Positions 11,781 to 22,900 of a stretch of DNA of 64,000 bases are shown one piece after another. The first letter of the stretch is position 1; each line of letters opens with the position of its first letter. This DNA is from Antedon mediterranea (Eukaryota; Echinodermata; Crinoidea; Comatulida; Antedonidae), in NCBI RefSeq assembly GCF_964355755.1, contig NC_092676.1, positions 1,594,288 through 1,658,287 on the forward strand, in the 5' to 3' direction. The notes beneath the pieces were generated by a model. That model was not told where the DNA came from, did not search any database, and worked only from the letters and a program-made list of their open reading frames with translations. Made by a program: the position numbers and the translations under genes.

Positions 11781-12730
11781 ACAGATTATACAAGTGTACT
11801 AAAATGAGGCCTGAAAAGACGTCGGGATGTAGAACTTGCCAGATATTTAATTTAGATATTTATTTTAAGATATTAAAGGATAGTGAGATGAGGGACATGC
11901 ACTGTCAAGCAAAGATATAATATAAAGCAGAGGGTTTGGGATCTCAATGATGTTCTAAAAATGTCTTCTAAAATTATAATTTGTAAAGAGGTGCTTGGAT
12001 GAAATCCAGTAATACCTGTATAAAGACCAATGTTTAATGCTCCAATTTTATCAAGGATTTAAAATGTTTAGTTTGTTAGTACATTAGAGAAAAGTGTAAA
12101 TACAGTAGTGTAGTAGACAGTACCATACTTAAGTCAAGTGTCATTTTAATCATGTCCATATGGGCACATCACATTTTTTGTGAAATGAATTTTGATAGTT
12201 TAGACAGAGCTCAAGATTTATTTTCTGAGAATATCCATTTTGAGAATGGAACCTGTACCAGTTGTTTACTTACAGAACTGATTAAAGATGAAATTTTATA
12301 TAGTATATCAAAGTGTGTTTTAATTTCTATGGACTAAACAAAACATTCACTGCTGGATATAAACTTAGTCTAGGTTCTAGACGGAGTTTTGGCACATATG
12401 GCATTTCATACGTATACTACTTGAGCTCAGAGACAAAACTCAAAAAGTCGATTGGTTAACTGACAAACTGGCACTTTCATACATATACTATTTGAACTCG
12501 TAGACAAAAAACGAAAAGCCAATTGGTGGAAGAACAATAAGAAAAGCCAATTGGTGGAAGAACAATAACTATAGACAAGAAAAAAAACTACAAGTACATC
12601 AGTGTATTCTTGGTGTTGTTAGATTACAATTTATTGATAACTTGAAACAATACACCATTCATGGTTTTATATTTTATACAATTGTCAGGTTGATGGTTTT
12701 CGATAGCATTCTTTTAGTTTTTTCTTTGTC
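11781..12730. other. UPRT/RPS4 convergent 3' region
   Basis: UPRT 3' UTR followed by a family-1 MITE fragment (12150-12213), two imperfect copies of a stretch with CATACNTATACTA and GACAAA.AAC.AAAAG (12400-12550, including a direct duplication of AAAAGCCAATTGGTGGAAG), and a reverse-strand polyadenylation signal for RPS4 (TTTATT at 12630-12635). No gene seen. Confidence 0.6.
12150..12213. mobile_element. MITE family 1, half copy
   Basis: Right half only: TGTCCATATGGGCACATCAC to TTTTGATAGTTTAGACAGAGC. Confidence 0.7.
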
Positions 12731-15700
12731 TTATCGTTGCGCCAATCTCTTTTCCCTCTCCTCTGCAATTGACATTCTGATGCCCTTTCCTTTAGGAAGA
12801 GAAACCAGTGACTTGGTTCCCTTACCGATAATGAAGACATTGCTCAGACGGGTAGCAAAGGTATGGCCTACAGAACAAACACAAAATAAACATTTATAAT
12901 ATTTTTACACAGGAGTGAAAAAGTGAATAGCCGTGAATCTAGATATCCTAATCCTTACAGATATTGTATAAAGACTAATTTCACTGATACATTCAGGCAA
13001 TTGTACCACACCACTCTCAGCTTATATTATGTTTAAGTATGTTTAATTGAAAGTGATTACATAAAAAAACAGGCAAAATATGGCAATATTTTCCAAAAAC
13101 TCATTTCTAAAAAAATCGGACAGAAAATAGTATTTTTTAAATACATTACACTTTTTCAGTAACTTAGTGGTAATTAGTTTAGTATCTAACCCGAACCATT
13201 ACACTTAAGTCAATCAAACCCAACTTAAGTACATACCTGTATTATCCTTGATATGTACAATGTCAAAAGATCCAGGATGTTTCTCACGGTGTACAACAAC
13301 ACCGACACGCCCCAAGTTACGCCCTCCGGTGATCATGCACATGTTGCCTTTAAACAAGAAAGTAAGTTAATCACAACATTTATCAATATAGCTCTAATAA
13401 AGTATATCATAGTATTTCCAATTCTATTTTTTAACATTGGCAGATGTTTCTATCATTTCAAGCTACCTTTTGTAGCCACGCAACTACGTAGCTATTGAGT
13501 CAAAAAGTCATTCAGTGCAGAAACATATGAGCATGCTTAGAATAACTTCTTTTCAACAGACAGTTGCAAAGTTTAAAAGATAAGATTTAAATACTAACCA
13601 CTTTCAAACTTCAAGTAGTCTGTGATTTTTCCTGTGCCGATGTCGATTTTGACAGTGTCAAAGACCTTAGCAAGAGGGTCTGGGTAGCGCACTGTGCGGG
13701 CATCGTGGGTGCTCAAGAATGGGATTCCCTTTGGTCCTGTCCACACCTTCTTTACTTTACAAAGCTTGAACTGAGAATGTAATTTGTATGTTACTTAGTT
13801 GTATTTAGTAATTATATGGCATATAACAAAGTAATAGTACAGTAGTTCAGAATTGGAAACAATTATTGGAAACACAATTAAAGTGTAGTCTTAATATTGA
13901 GTGTAGCATTCTTGGGTGAATGCCAACAGAGTATGTAAAACCCTGCAGGCGACCGTTAAACGCAGGTTACTGTTGGCCTAATTTGACCATTTACATGACT
14001 AATAACATATAAATGACTTCGAATAGGCCTAATAAAATAACAGATATAATATAATGTTGGAATAAGGGATTCTGCAGCAGCATATTCATAAATCAAGTTC
14101 ATCAAATTCCGATTATTATGTGTACTCTAAATGTTTATACTTTAAACTTGGTTGACGTTAATGGGTCGTTAAATAGCTTCCCTTCACCCTTCCTTTTCTT
14201 TATACTTTTTCAATACTATAATTACTGTAAAGAGGTTTGAGGGATCTGGGTACGAACATTGCTTATATTTAAAAGATAACCTGTATTGACAATATTTAGT
14301 TCAAAACCATTAATTAAATAAAATATATGTGTTAAAATCCTCATACCTTTGCTTCTTCAACTCCAATTCTGTGAACAGTAAATCGACCTTTGACATCATA
14401 AATGAGGCGGAAGTTCTCACCAGTTTTTTCAATAGTGATCACATCTAATAACAAAAAGCATAATTACAATAGTATACATTAAACTAAAATGGAAAAGAAA
14501 ACAATTACTATTTATTGTAAACATTAGAATAAATGCGGGTAAACAGCATGTTATTGATTGAATTATTACAAAAAAAAATGAAATTGATTTTTGTCTCAAT
14601 TAAATTCAAAGTAGAGTCATGTCTTGTGATCATTCTATTTTGACCTCCAGATAAAACTTTCTTTATCAGAACTATGAATGGATGACTAGACGAGAGCATG
14701 AATGTTGTTGTACCATTGAGCGCTGTACCGTTGAGCGCAGTACCGTTGAACGCAGTACCATTTTTTATTCAGGAAACTTACCCATGAATCCTGCTGGATA
14801 AGTGACGTCAGTTCGGACTTTGTTATCAACTTTGATTGATCGTTGCTTCATTATCTTCTTCACTTCATCATAAGTCAACGCATACTTTAAACGATTTCGG
14901 AGAAATACAGCCATTGGCAAACATTCTCGCAATTTGTGTGGGCCAGTTGATGGACGTGGAGCCTATATATTCATACCAAAAAAAATGTTTTTTTCCTTTT
15001 TTACTATGTTTTTGAAATCAACAAGACAATTAAAGTATTTTTAAGTCATTACCAACAAAGTGTTTGTTGGTGCCATATATTTCTGTTTTGGAAATAAGAT
15101 AGAACATTTATTATTATAAATAAAGTATATATTTTTTTAACAATATTTCTGTTTAGTAAATCATTTTATTTTACCTATAATTAACATTTGTAGTACTTTT
15201 AATATCTTTAATTGACTTACGAATGAACCTGAAAGTTTGTCCAACATCCAATGTTTTGGTGCCGCAAGGCGCTTAAGATGCTTTTTAGGACCACGAGCCT
15301 GGAAGTAAAAACAAATTACATTTACATAGTTTTATAATATATACTATACTTTACCAGTACCTAGGCCAACTAAACAACAAGCATATTTCCTACACATGAA
15401 CTGGTGACTGGATGTGTTATGCGCGATTTGAACGATTTGCGCAATTTGAAATTGCGCAAAAAAATCCTTGCGCAATTTTAAATTGCGCAAGAATTATTTG
15501 CGCAATTTCAAATTGCGCAAGGATTTTTTTGCGCAATTTCAAATTGCGCAATCAACTTGCGCAATTTCAAATTGCGCAAGAAAATCTTTGCGCAATTTTA
15601 AATTGCGCTGCACAATTTGTAAATTGCGCAAGATAGTTCTTGCGCAATATGACACCTTTGCGCAATTTGAAAACGAACTGTAAATTTTCCCATACATGGC

Positions 15701-16604
15701 TATAGGCTAGGCCTAGGCAGAGGAGTTTAAAATTTAGTATTTTATTATATAAATAAGACCATTTCAATGAAGATAATGTTTAATACTCACTTTTTAAGTT
15801 TTTAATATTAGTTTAAGCTAGGCCATGTAACCTAGTCAGTATCAGTAGTCCAGACCCTAGCTAGGCTAGAGTAGTATAGCCGGCCGCCCGCGCCGCGCCC
15901 GCCTGGTGGAACACCACCGCTTCGTTTTCCTTCGTCGGTTCTTCGACGGTATGCTAACTTATAACAATATTTGCACTACTAAAATAAGGAAATGCGATAT
16001 TTATCTTTAAATTTGAATCATTCTTAGAAATTACTATAAAAATATGGGTGTACATGATTTCACAATCTGTCGAAAAACCTTGCGCAATTTGCAGATTACT
16101 TGCGCAATTTAATACGTTGCTTGCGCAATTTGAAACACATGTTTCAATTCAAATTGCGCAAGGATTTTTTTTGCGCAATTTCAAATTGCGCAAATCGTTC
16201 AAATCGCGCATAACAGATGAAATGATGAGGTTACTGTAGGCTATCTCATATATCTGTCTCACTCACTCAGAGAGAAGGACAGCAGGAATGCTAGCCTTTC
16301 TATGGCTTTCCCTGGACAACGTATAGTATAGATTAAGTAACCAAGTCTAGGCCTACCAATTTTCTTTAAAACCGCCTCAAGTTAAGTAGGAGTGCGGCTG
16401 CAGTTAATATGGGTCGTTATGCAACAGACCAATTTTAAATTAAAATTCACCACTATAATGACACCCAAATAAAAAAAAAGAAACAGTAATATTATGAACT
16501 AGTGTTATTAAATATATTTGTAGATCTTGTATGTAAATTTAAGCATTATTAAATGAGATTATAGCCGATTATTATAAGCTACATTATAATACGATACTCA
16601 CCAT
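12731..16604 (-). CDS. RPS4: 40S ribosomal protein S4 (eS4)
   Basis: Seven coding exons: 16604-16602 (the ATG alone), 15298-15221, 14962-14782, 14444-14347, 13770-13599, 13347-13237, 12867-12731. The spliced frame gives 259 residues (human RPS4X 263). It starts [20 protein letters not shown] and contains [53 protein letters not shown] and [17 protein letters not shown]. eS4 is a structural and rRNA-binding protein of the small ribosomal subunit with S4, KOW and central domains. A first exon holding only the initiation codon is also found in vertebrate RPS4X. Upstream are an ETS-type palindrome TTCCGGAA (16633-16640) and a CCTCTTC pyrimidine tract on the gene strand, as expected for a ribosomal protein (TOP) promoter. 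It is 395 bp head-to-head with SYAP1. Intron 1 carries the TTGCGCAA element. Confidence 0.98.
14705..14762. repeat. Short tandem repeat beside RPS4 exon 3
   Basis: Four imperfect units of about 17 bp (GTACCGTTGAGCGCA type), close to the splice donor of the exon at 14782. No function is evident. Confidence 0.6.
15415..16215. mobile_element. 801-bp foldback DNA element built from TTGCGCAA palindromes
   Basis: The ends are perfect inverted repeats beginning TGTTATGCGCGATTTGAACG and continuing with TTTGCGCAATTTGAAATTGC for about 60 bp. GATG flanks both ends (15411-15414 and 16216-16219), a probable 4-bp target duplication. The left arm has about 14 exact TTGCGCAA octamers, many paired as TTGCGCAATTT-N-AAATTGCGCAA; the right arm has about six. 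The core (15680-16060) includes a GC-rich patch (15879-15925) with small hairpins such as GGTGGAACACCACC. There is no transposase, so it is non-autonomous. TTGCGCAA is the ideal C/EBP-family binding palindrome. The open frames across it are shadows of the repeats. Confidence 0.9.
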
Positions 16605-16999
16605 TTTGCCAGTTTTGGCGAAGAGGTCGACTTTCCGGAATCACAAAATATCTGAGGTTAAATTTGATTTGTTTTAATTTTTAAAAATAATCATTTTTAT
16701 TTTTTACTAACTGCTTAAAATAAAATATATTTTCGTCATTTTGCTTGAGTTTTTAGCGTTTGATGAGATTAAGTAGAAACAAATTAACAAATAAAAAATT
16801 GTAATTGGTTTTTTTTAAATATCATCGCAGCGAGCTAAAGGTCAAATGGCAAAGGTCATCTAATGTGTTTACGTTTTTGTCAAGTCAAATCTAGGCCACG
16901 GGGAATAAAATCGCTTTTTGTGTGGGTTATTCGTATTTATTTTTTTATTTTTCACACGCTGTTTAAACTAAATCGTTATTAAAATAATTTTGTATTAAA
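16605..16999. promoter_or_regulatory. Bidirectional RPS4/SYAP1 promoter region
   Basis: 395 bp lie between opposed ATGs. The ETS palindrome TTCCGGAA (16633-16640) and the pyrimidine tract are next to RPS4. Toward SYAP1 are AT-rich blocks and an ATCATCGCAGCGAGCTAAAG patch. No TATA box is clear on either side. Confidence 0.6.
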
Positions 17000-19900
17000 A
17001 TGGAGGTGTTTAGTTCATGGTGGGGAGGAACTAAAACGCCACAAACTGATGAGGTAGGCAAAACCACAGAAAAGGACGACGAGACAAATGCTGACGCATC
17101 GACTGAGGAGGTTGTAATTTCGTCGTCGTCAGAGGCAGTTGAACAAGAACAAACAGAACAGGACCAAACTGTAGAGCAGCCTAGTAAAGACAATGAAGTT
17201 GATAATAAAGAAAATACAGATGATAAACCTCCCACAAATGCTGTTGATTCAGCAAAGGATTGGGGAAGTAAGTCTATACAAATACAGTCAAACTGAAAAA
17301 AAATATTAATTGTAGATTAAAATATAAAAATAAATATAATTCGCAATTCATGCTATGTTTTTATGGGATGGGCCTATCTATATATATTTTAAATAAAAAT
17401 ACCATTATGAATGAATGAATGAATATAGAATTAAAAGAATTGTTGTGCCCGATTTTAATTAGATTGCTGTAGCTGCGAATTAAATGGAATAAAGAAAAGG
17501 ATGCAAGGAAGTCTAGTAAATTAAGAATGAAAATTATTTTATTTTATTTGTTTATGTCTACTTTTATTTTAGGTTACTTATATAATTTCGCAAAAGAAGG
17601 AACAAAAGTTGTGACCAACACCGCAACTAAAACAGCAAGTATATTGCAAAAAACTGTTCAAGATAAGGTATAGTACATGAGTAGAGTATGATGAAAATGT
17701 AGATACGCAATGCAATAATTGTAATGTTTGTACAAATTTAAATTGTTTTTCAATTCAACTTTTTTCCCCCCAATAAATGATTACACAAGCAATAACATGA
17801 TCATTAAACGCACTTTTTATTATAGGTCTAAAGTTCAAACCATCCATTTTACAAACAAAAATTTAAAGCTCTGTCTACACTATCAAACTTTATGTGACAA
17901 ACAATGTGATGACATATTACTACCATATTTGGGATATCACACTTTTTTTTTCAAACTAGTTTGATATTGTAGACAGAGCTTAAAGGTGAACATGTTTATC
18001 ATATTAAAGTAGGCATAATAACTAATAAGTTAAACATTCCTTATTAATAAAGAAATGTTGTTTTAATTATTAGACATTCATGGGAGATTTCAACAAAGAA
18101 CAAGAAAGATTTATGAAAGAGAAACACAGCAAACGATCCGAAGCTGCTGTTGCACCATGGGTAGGCTACAACGAAGAGGAACAGATGAAAGAACATATTC
18201 TAGCTCTATCAAAGGTAATCATTTACAATTCAACAACATTATTTTTTTTAAATTTATCAAATCTAGGATTTGTTTTTATCAAAATAACAACAAATTTCAA
18301 TAACAACAAAATTAACAAAGTACATTATTTTTAACTGTATCATAATCAATTCTGATAAAAACAGTCACAGTATACGGTTATAACATTGTTTGTTAATTGT
18401 TTTCATTGTTTGTATTTAAACAAAGTAAGTTTATTTTTTTTAGGACAAGAGAAATTTCTTAAGAAATCCTCCCGCTGGTGTTCAATTCTATTTTGATTTT
18501 GACACTTCGTTTCCAGTTGCCATGGCAATGTTACAAGAGGACCCCAATTTAACCAAAATGAGATTTGAATTAGTACCTAAAAGGTAATTGCTGAATAATA
18601 TTGGATTACAGTATAGTGTGAATGCTACTTTACAAATATAAGAATCTCTGATTTTTAACTGAGTTATGTTTATATGTTAATTTTTTTATTTTAACTCCTT
18701 ATTTTTACATCCTGTCTTTACACATTTAAAAAAAATGAATGCTTTTTATATGACATCAATATTGCCCTGGAAGAAATTTTATAAGTTTTTTATTTATTTA
18801 TTTCCACATAAACATTGCAACAGGAACAAAGTTTCCACTTACAGACGAAGTTATTAAAACATTGTTACTTGTAAACTGTGTCAAATAGACTAGGTACCAG
18901 ATGTGAGCTTGTAAACTGTGTCAGATAGACTAGGGACCAGATGTGAGCTTGTAAACTGTGTCAGATAGACTAGGGACCAGATGTGAGCTTTTAAACTGTG
19001 TCAGATAGACTAGGGACCAGATGTGAGCTTGTAAACTGTGTCAGATAGACTAGGGACCAGATGTGAGCTTGTAAACTGTGTCAGATAGACTAGGGACCAG
19101 ATGTGAGCTTGTAAACTGTGTCAGATAGACTAGGGACGTGAGCTTGTAAACTGTGTCAGATAGACTAGGGACCAGATGTGAGCTTGAAAACTGTGTCAGA
19201 TAGACTAGGGACCAGATGTGAGCTTGTAAACTGTGTCAGATAGACTAGGGACCAGATGTGAGCTTGTAAACTGTGTCAGATAGACTAGGGACCAGATGTG
19301 AGCTTGTAAACTGTGTCAGATAGACTAGGGACCAGATGTGAGCTTGTAAACTGTGTCAGATAGACTAGGGACCAGATGTGAGCTTGTAAACTGTGTCAGA
19401 TAGACTAGGGACCAGATGTGAGCTTGTAAACTGTGTCAGATAGACTAGGGACCAGATGTGAGCTTGTAAACTGTGTCAGATAGACTAGGGACCAGATGTG
19501 AGCTTGTAAACTGTGTCAGATAGACTAGGGACCAGATGTGAGCTTGTAAACTGTGTCAGATAGACTAGGGACCAGATGTGAGCTTGTAAACTGTGTCAGA
19601 TAGACTAAGGACCAGATGTGAGCTGAACATTGTTCATTTTGACTTAAGTCAGAATATTCTTTGTACTTTAGTGTCTCTGAAGAACATTTTTGGAGGAATT
19701 ATTTCTACAGAGTTTCTTTAATAAAACAATCGTCACAACTTACATCACTAGCTTCTGCCAAAGGTAAACAAGGTAATTTATGTTTAACATTTGACTTACT
19801 TGCTTGTTTCCCGTACACTTTCATCTAAGGTATCGAGGCGAAGCACTCAGTGCTTTAAACCCCTCTTGAAGATAAAGTCATATTCAATATAAGGTGAAAA

Positions 19901-22900
19901 CTTCAGCGGGTGGTTGGACCATGCGACGTTAAGTTTAGCTTTGAACGAGTTTACAGTAGCACATGAAACATTACAGTTTTGTAACAGATTATATCATCCA
20001 TTTCTTCATGAAAATTACTTTTTTATGCCACCACAAGAACTATATCAACTTCATAACTATTTTATATAATAATTCACAAAAAACACATTTTTTGTGAATT
20101 ACTAGAGTATATACTGTACCTTTACATATTTAAAAAAACCTAGAATCGAAATTTTATTTAAACAGAATTACTTCGAAATTTATTTATCAAAAATATAATT
20201 TAATTTTTTTTACATTTTTCAGCAAGTAATGGGGAAAATGGTAAGCAAGATGGAACAATCAAAGATGACAGTACGACTGAGTCATCAAAAATAGGTTAGT
20301 ATACAAATTGTTAGAAACAATTTCTTCACATATATTTATGACTGCTGTTTAATAGTGATATACTCTACTGTATATAAATGGTTAATAAAATGACAATGCT
20401 GTGGTTATCAGCGGATGGATCATAATTGTTTAATAGTGATATACGCTACTGTATATAAATGGTTAATAAAATGACAATGCTGTGGTTGTCAGCGGATGGA
20501 TCATAATTATTTAATAGTGATATACTCTACTGTATATAAATGGTTAATAAAATGACAATGCTGTGGTTATCAGCGGATGGATCATAATTATTTAATAGTG
20601 ATATACTCTACTGTATATAAATGGTTAATAAAATGACAATGCTGTGGTTATCAGCGGATGGATCATAATTATTTAATAGTGATATACTGTACTGTATATA
20701 AATGACAATGCTGTGGTTATCAGCGGATGGATCATATTTTACTGTAGAAAATTCTAAAAATGTTTCTATTTCATCCTAGATGTGTAGAATGCCTTAAGCT
20801 CTGTCTACACTATCAAACTAGTTTGACAAAAAATGTGTGATGTGCCTAAATATGGTAGTGATATACCCAAATATGGTAGTGATATGACATCATCATGTCC
20901 ATATATGGGCACATCACATTTTTTTGTCACATAAAGTTTGATAGTGTAGACAGAGACTTAAAATAAACTTTATCCTTGGTGCTAACATCTTGAATATCTT
21001 TTTTTTTTTTGGTAGAATCAACTCCTCCAATTGCAATTGAAATTAAAGCCAATGAAACAGAGGAAGATTCATTAGCAGATCTTCCACCCGATAGTCCGCC
21101 AGCTAACGAGTTTGTTAGCGACGCATTTAGCTCTGTCGTTGATCAAGCTGACCTACAAAAAGGTATGGAACAACTGGGAATGACGGACAAAGAGGAACCA
21201 TCTCCAGCCGGTATGTTGATTTGAAAACATTTTGACTATACTGACTCATCCTTCCCTGTTAATACAGATTTCAAGATTTCATGCTCTAGCATGGGCTTAT
21301 GTCTTAGCATGGGCTTAGCATCAGTATACATATTTTTATTTATGTCAATTCAAATATTTTCTTTCATTGAATCCAAGCTGTTAAAAAAAACCAAATAAAA
21401 ATATTTGGAAGGATTTGAAAAGCACAACCTTGTGTCTGGGAAAAATATATAAACATCAACAAAAATTGAGAACATTGGAAATACCGTACATATTTTTAAA
21501 GCAATTTTTTTTCTATTATTACATACATTTTGTAGCTTTTAGGTTGATGTGGCAGACAATTACAAAATCTGGTTTCAATAAGAAATTCATTAATAAATAT
21601 GAAATATTAGTTTTAGCTATCTTCTGCCCTCTAGAGGCCAATGACAACATTTCCGTGAAGGATGAAAACAGTAGATGCAATACAATGTACAGTAATGTGA
21701 ACATGACATGTTCTCTTATTGCACTACAGTCAATATATACCAGTAATTTTCTTTGTTTATTTTTTAAACAAAGACCAGTATTATTATCATATCTTGTGTA
21801 ATAACATTTGCATACAATCATCTTTTTCCAAGTGATTCCAATATGTTAATTAGTTCAAATTCCAATTTAATTCATCTATTTTATGTTAAATAAACCCTTT
21901 CATACATTTTTTCCATTTTTTTTAATGCAAGTATAGGTATACAGATATATTTTATTTATTTGTTTATTCTCCAAAATGGAACACGTATACTAACACTAAA
22001 AACAAAATGTATATAATGTATCTTTACTATATAATAATTAAGCACTGAACATTATATTTTCCCCGGTCATTTTTGCATCAAACATGTATGGAAACATACT
22101 CCCATAATGCAGCTAGTAATCAGCGCAAAGTTGTGTCTTGATTTAACCAGGTACCCATTTATACACCTGGGTGGAAAGGGCAAATGTAAGTAAAGTATTT
22201 AGCCTAAGGATACAAGCAATGCGACGAGAGTTGGATTCGAACCTCGATCTTACGATCAGTAGTCCAACACACTGCGCCACACACCCTTACACAAGGCTAT
22301 ATTAAAATTTATTTACTAATTTATCCTATTTTTAATTTAAATTAAAATTTTAATTGGTTGTGTTGAATATGAGATTGTCTCTACAGTATTTTTTCTTCTG
22401 TAATTTTTGTTGTTTAGTATAGAGTATTCAAGATGTCAACAAATCTAGGCTGAATTATTGTGGGTTGCATCATCAAAATTGATTCATAAACATCTTATTA
22501 AATTGAGACTTATATTGTACTCAACAACAATATGATAAAAATACATATTCATTACAGAGATGATTTTTAAATAAATGGGTCATTTCATTGTTTTAAAGAG
22601 ACATATTCATATTCAAAACATGTAAATGTGGACAGCTGTCGGATAGATTAGTTAAATAATAGATACAAGTCGTTCACATTCACATCATTTTAACACATTA
22701 AGTAGAGGTTAAGGATCGCTGCAACCTAGTTTTCACTTGTAAATGGGCCTTTGATGCTATCTCCTGAGAGCGATTCAAAGTGCAGTCTTAAACACACATT
22801 ACTCAAGAGATTTCATGATATCAAAATGCTTTGTAAACAAACAACCTTTTGTTTTCGTATAGTAAACATATTTTTTGTTTTGCTTTTGTTTGTTATTTTT

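Noticed and set aside
15412-16239. Several RNFKLRK-type open frames on both strands
   Set aside because: They are shadows of the repeated TTGCGCAATTT palindromes in the foldback element.
18868-19624. CRISPR-like array
   Set aside because: Units are contiguous without unique spacers, and the genome is eukaryotic; it is a minisatellite. The same holds for the arrays at 20348, 34613 and 47428.
22233-22288. Functional tRNA gene
   Set aside because: A and B boxes are good, but the arms do not pair as a tRNA and it continues into a SINE-like body.
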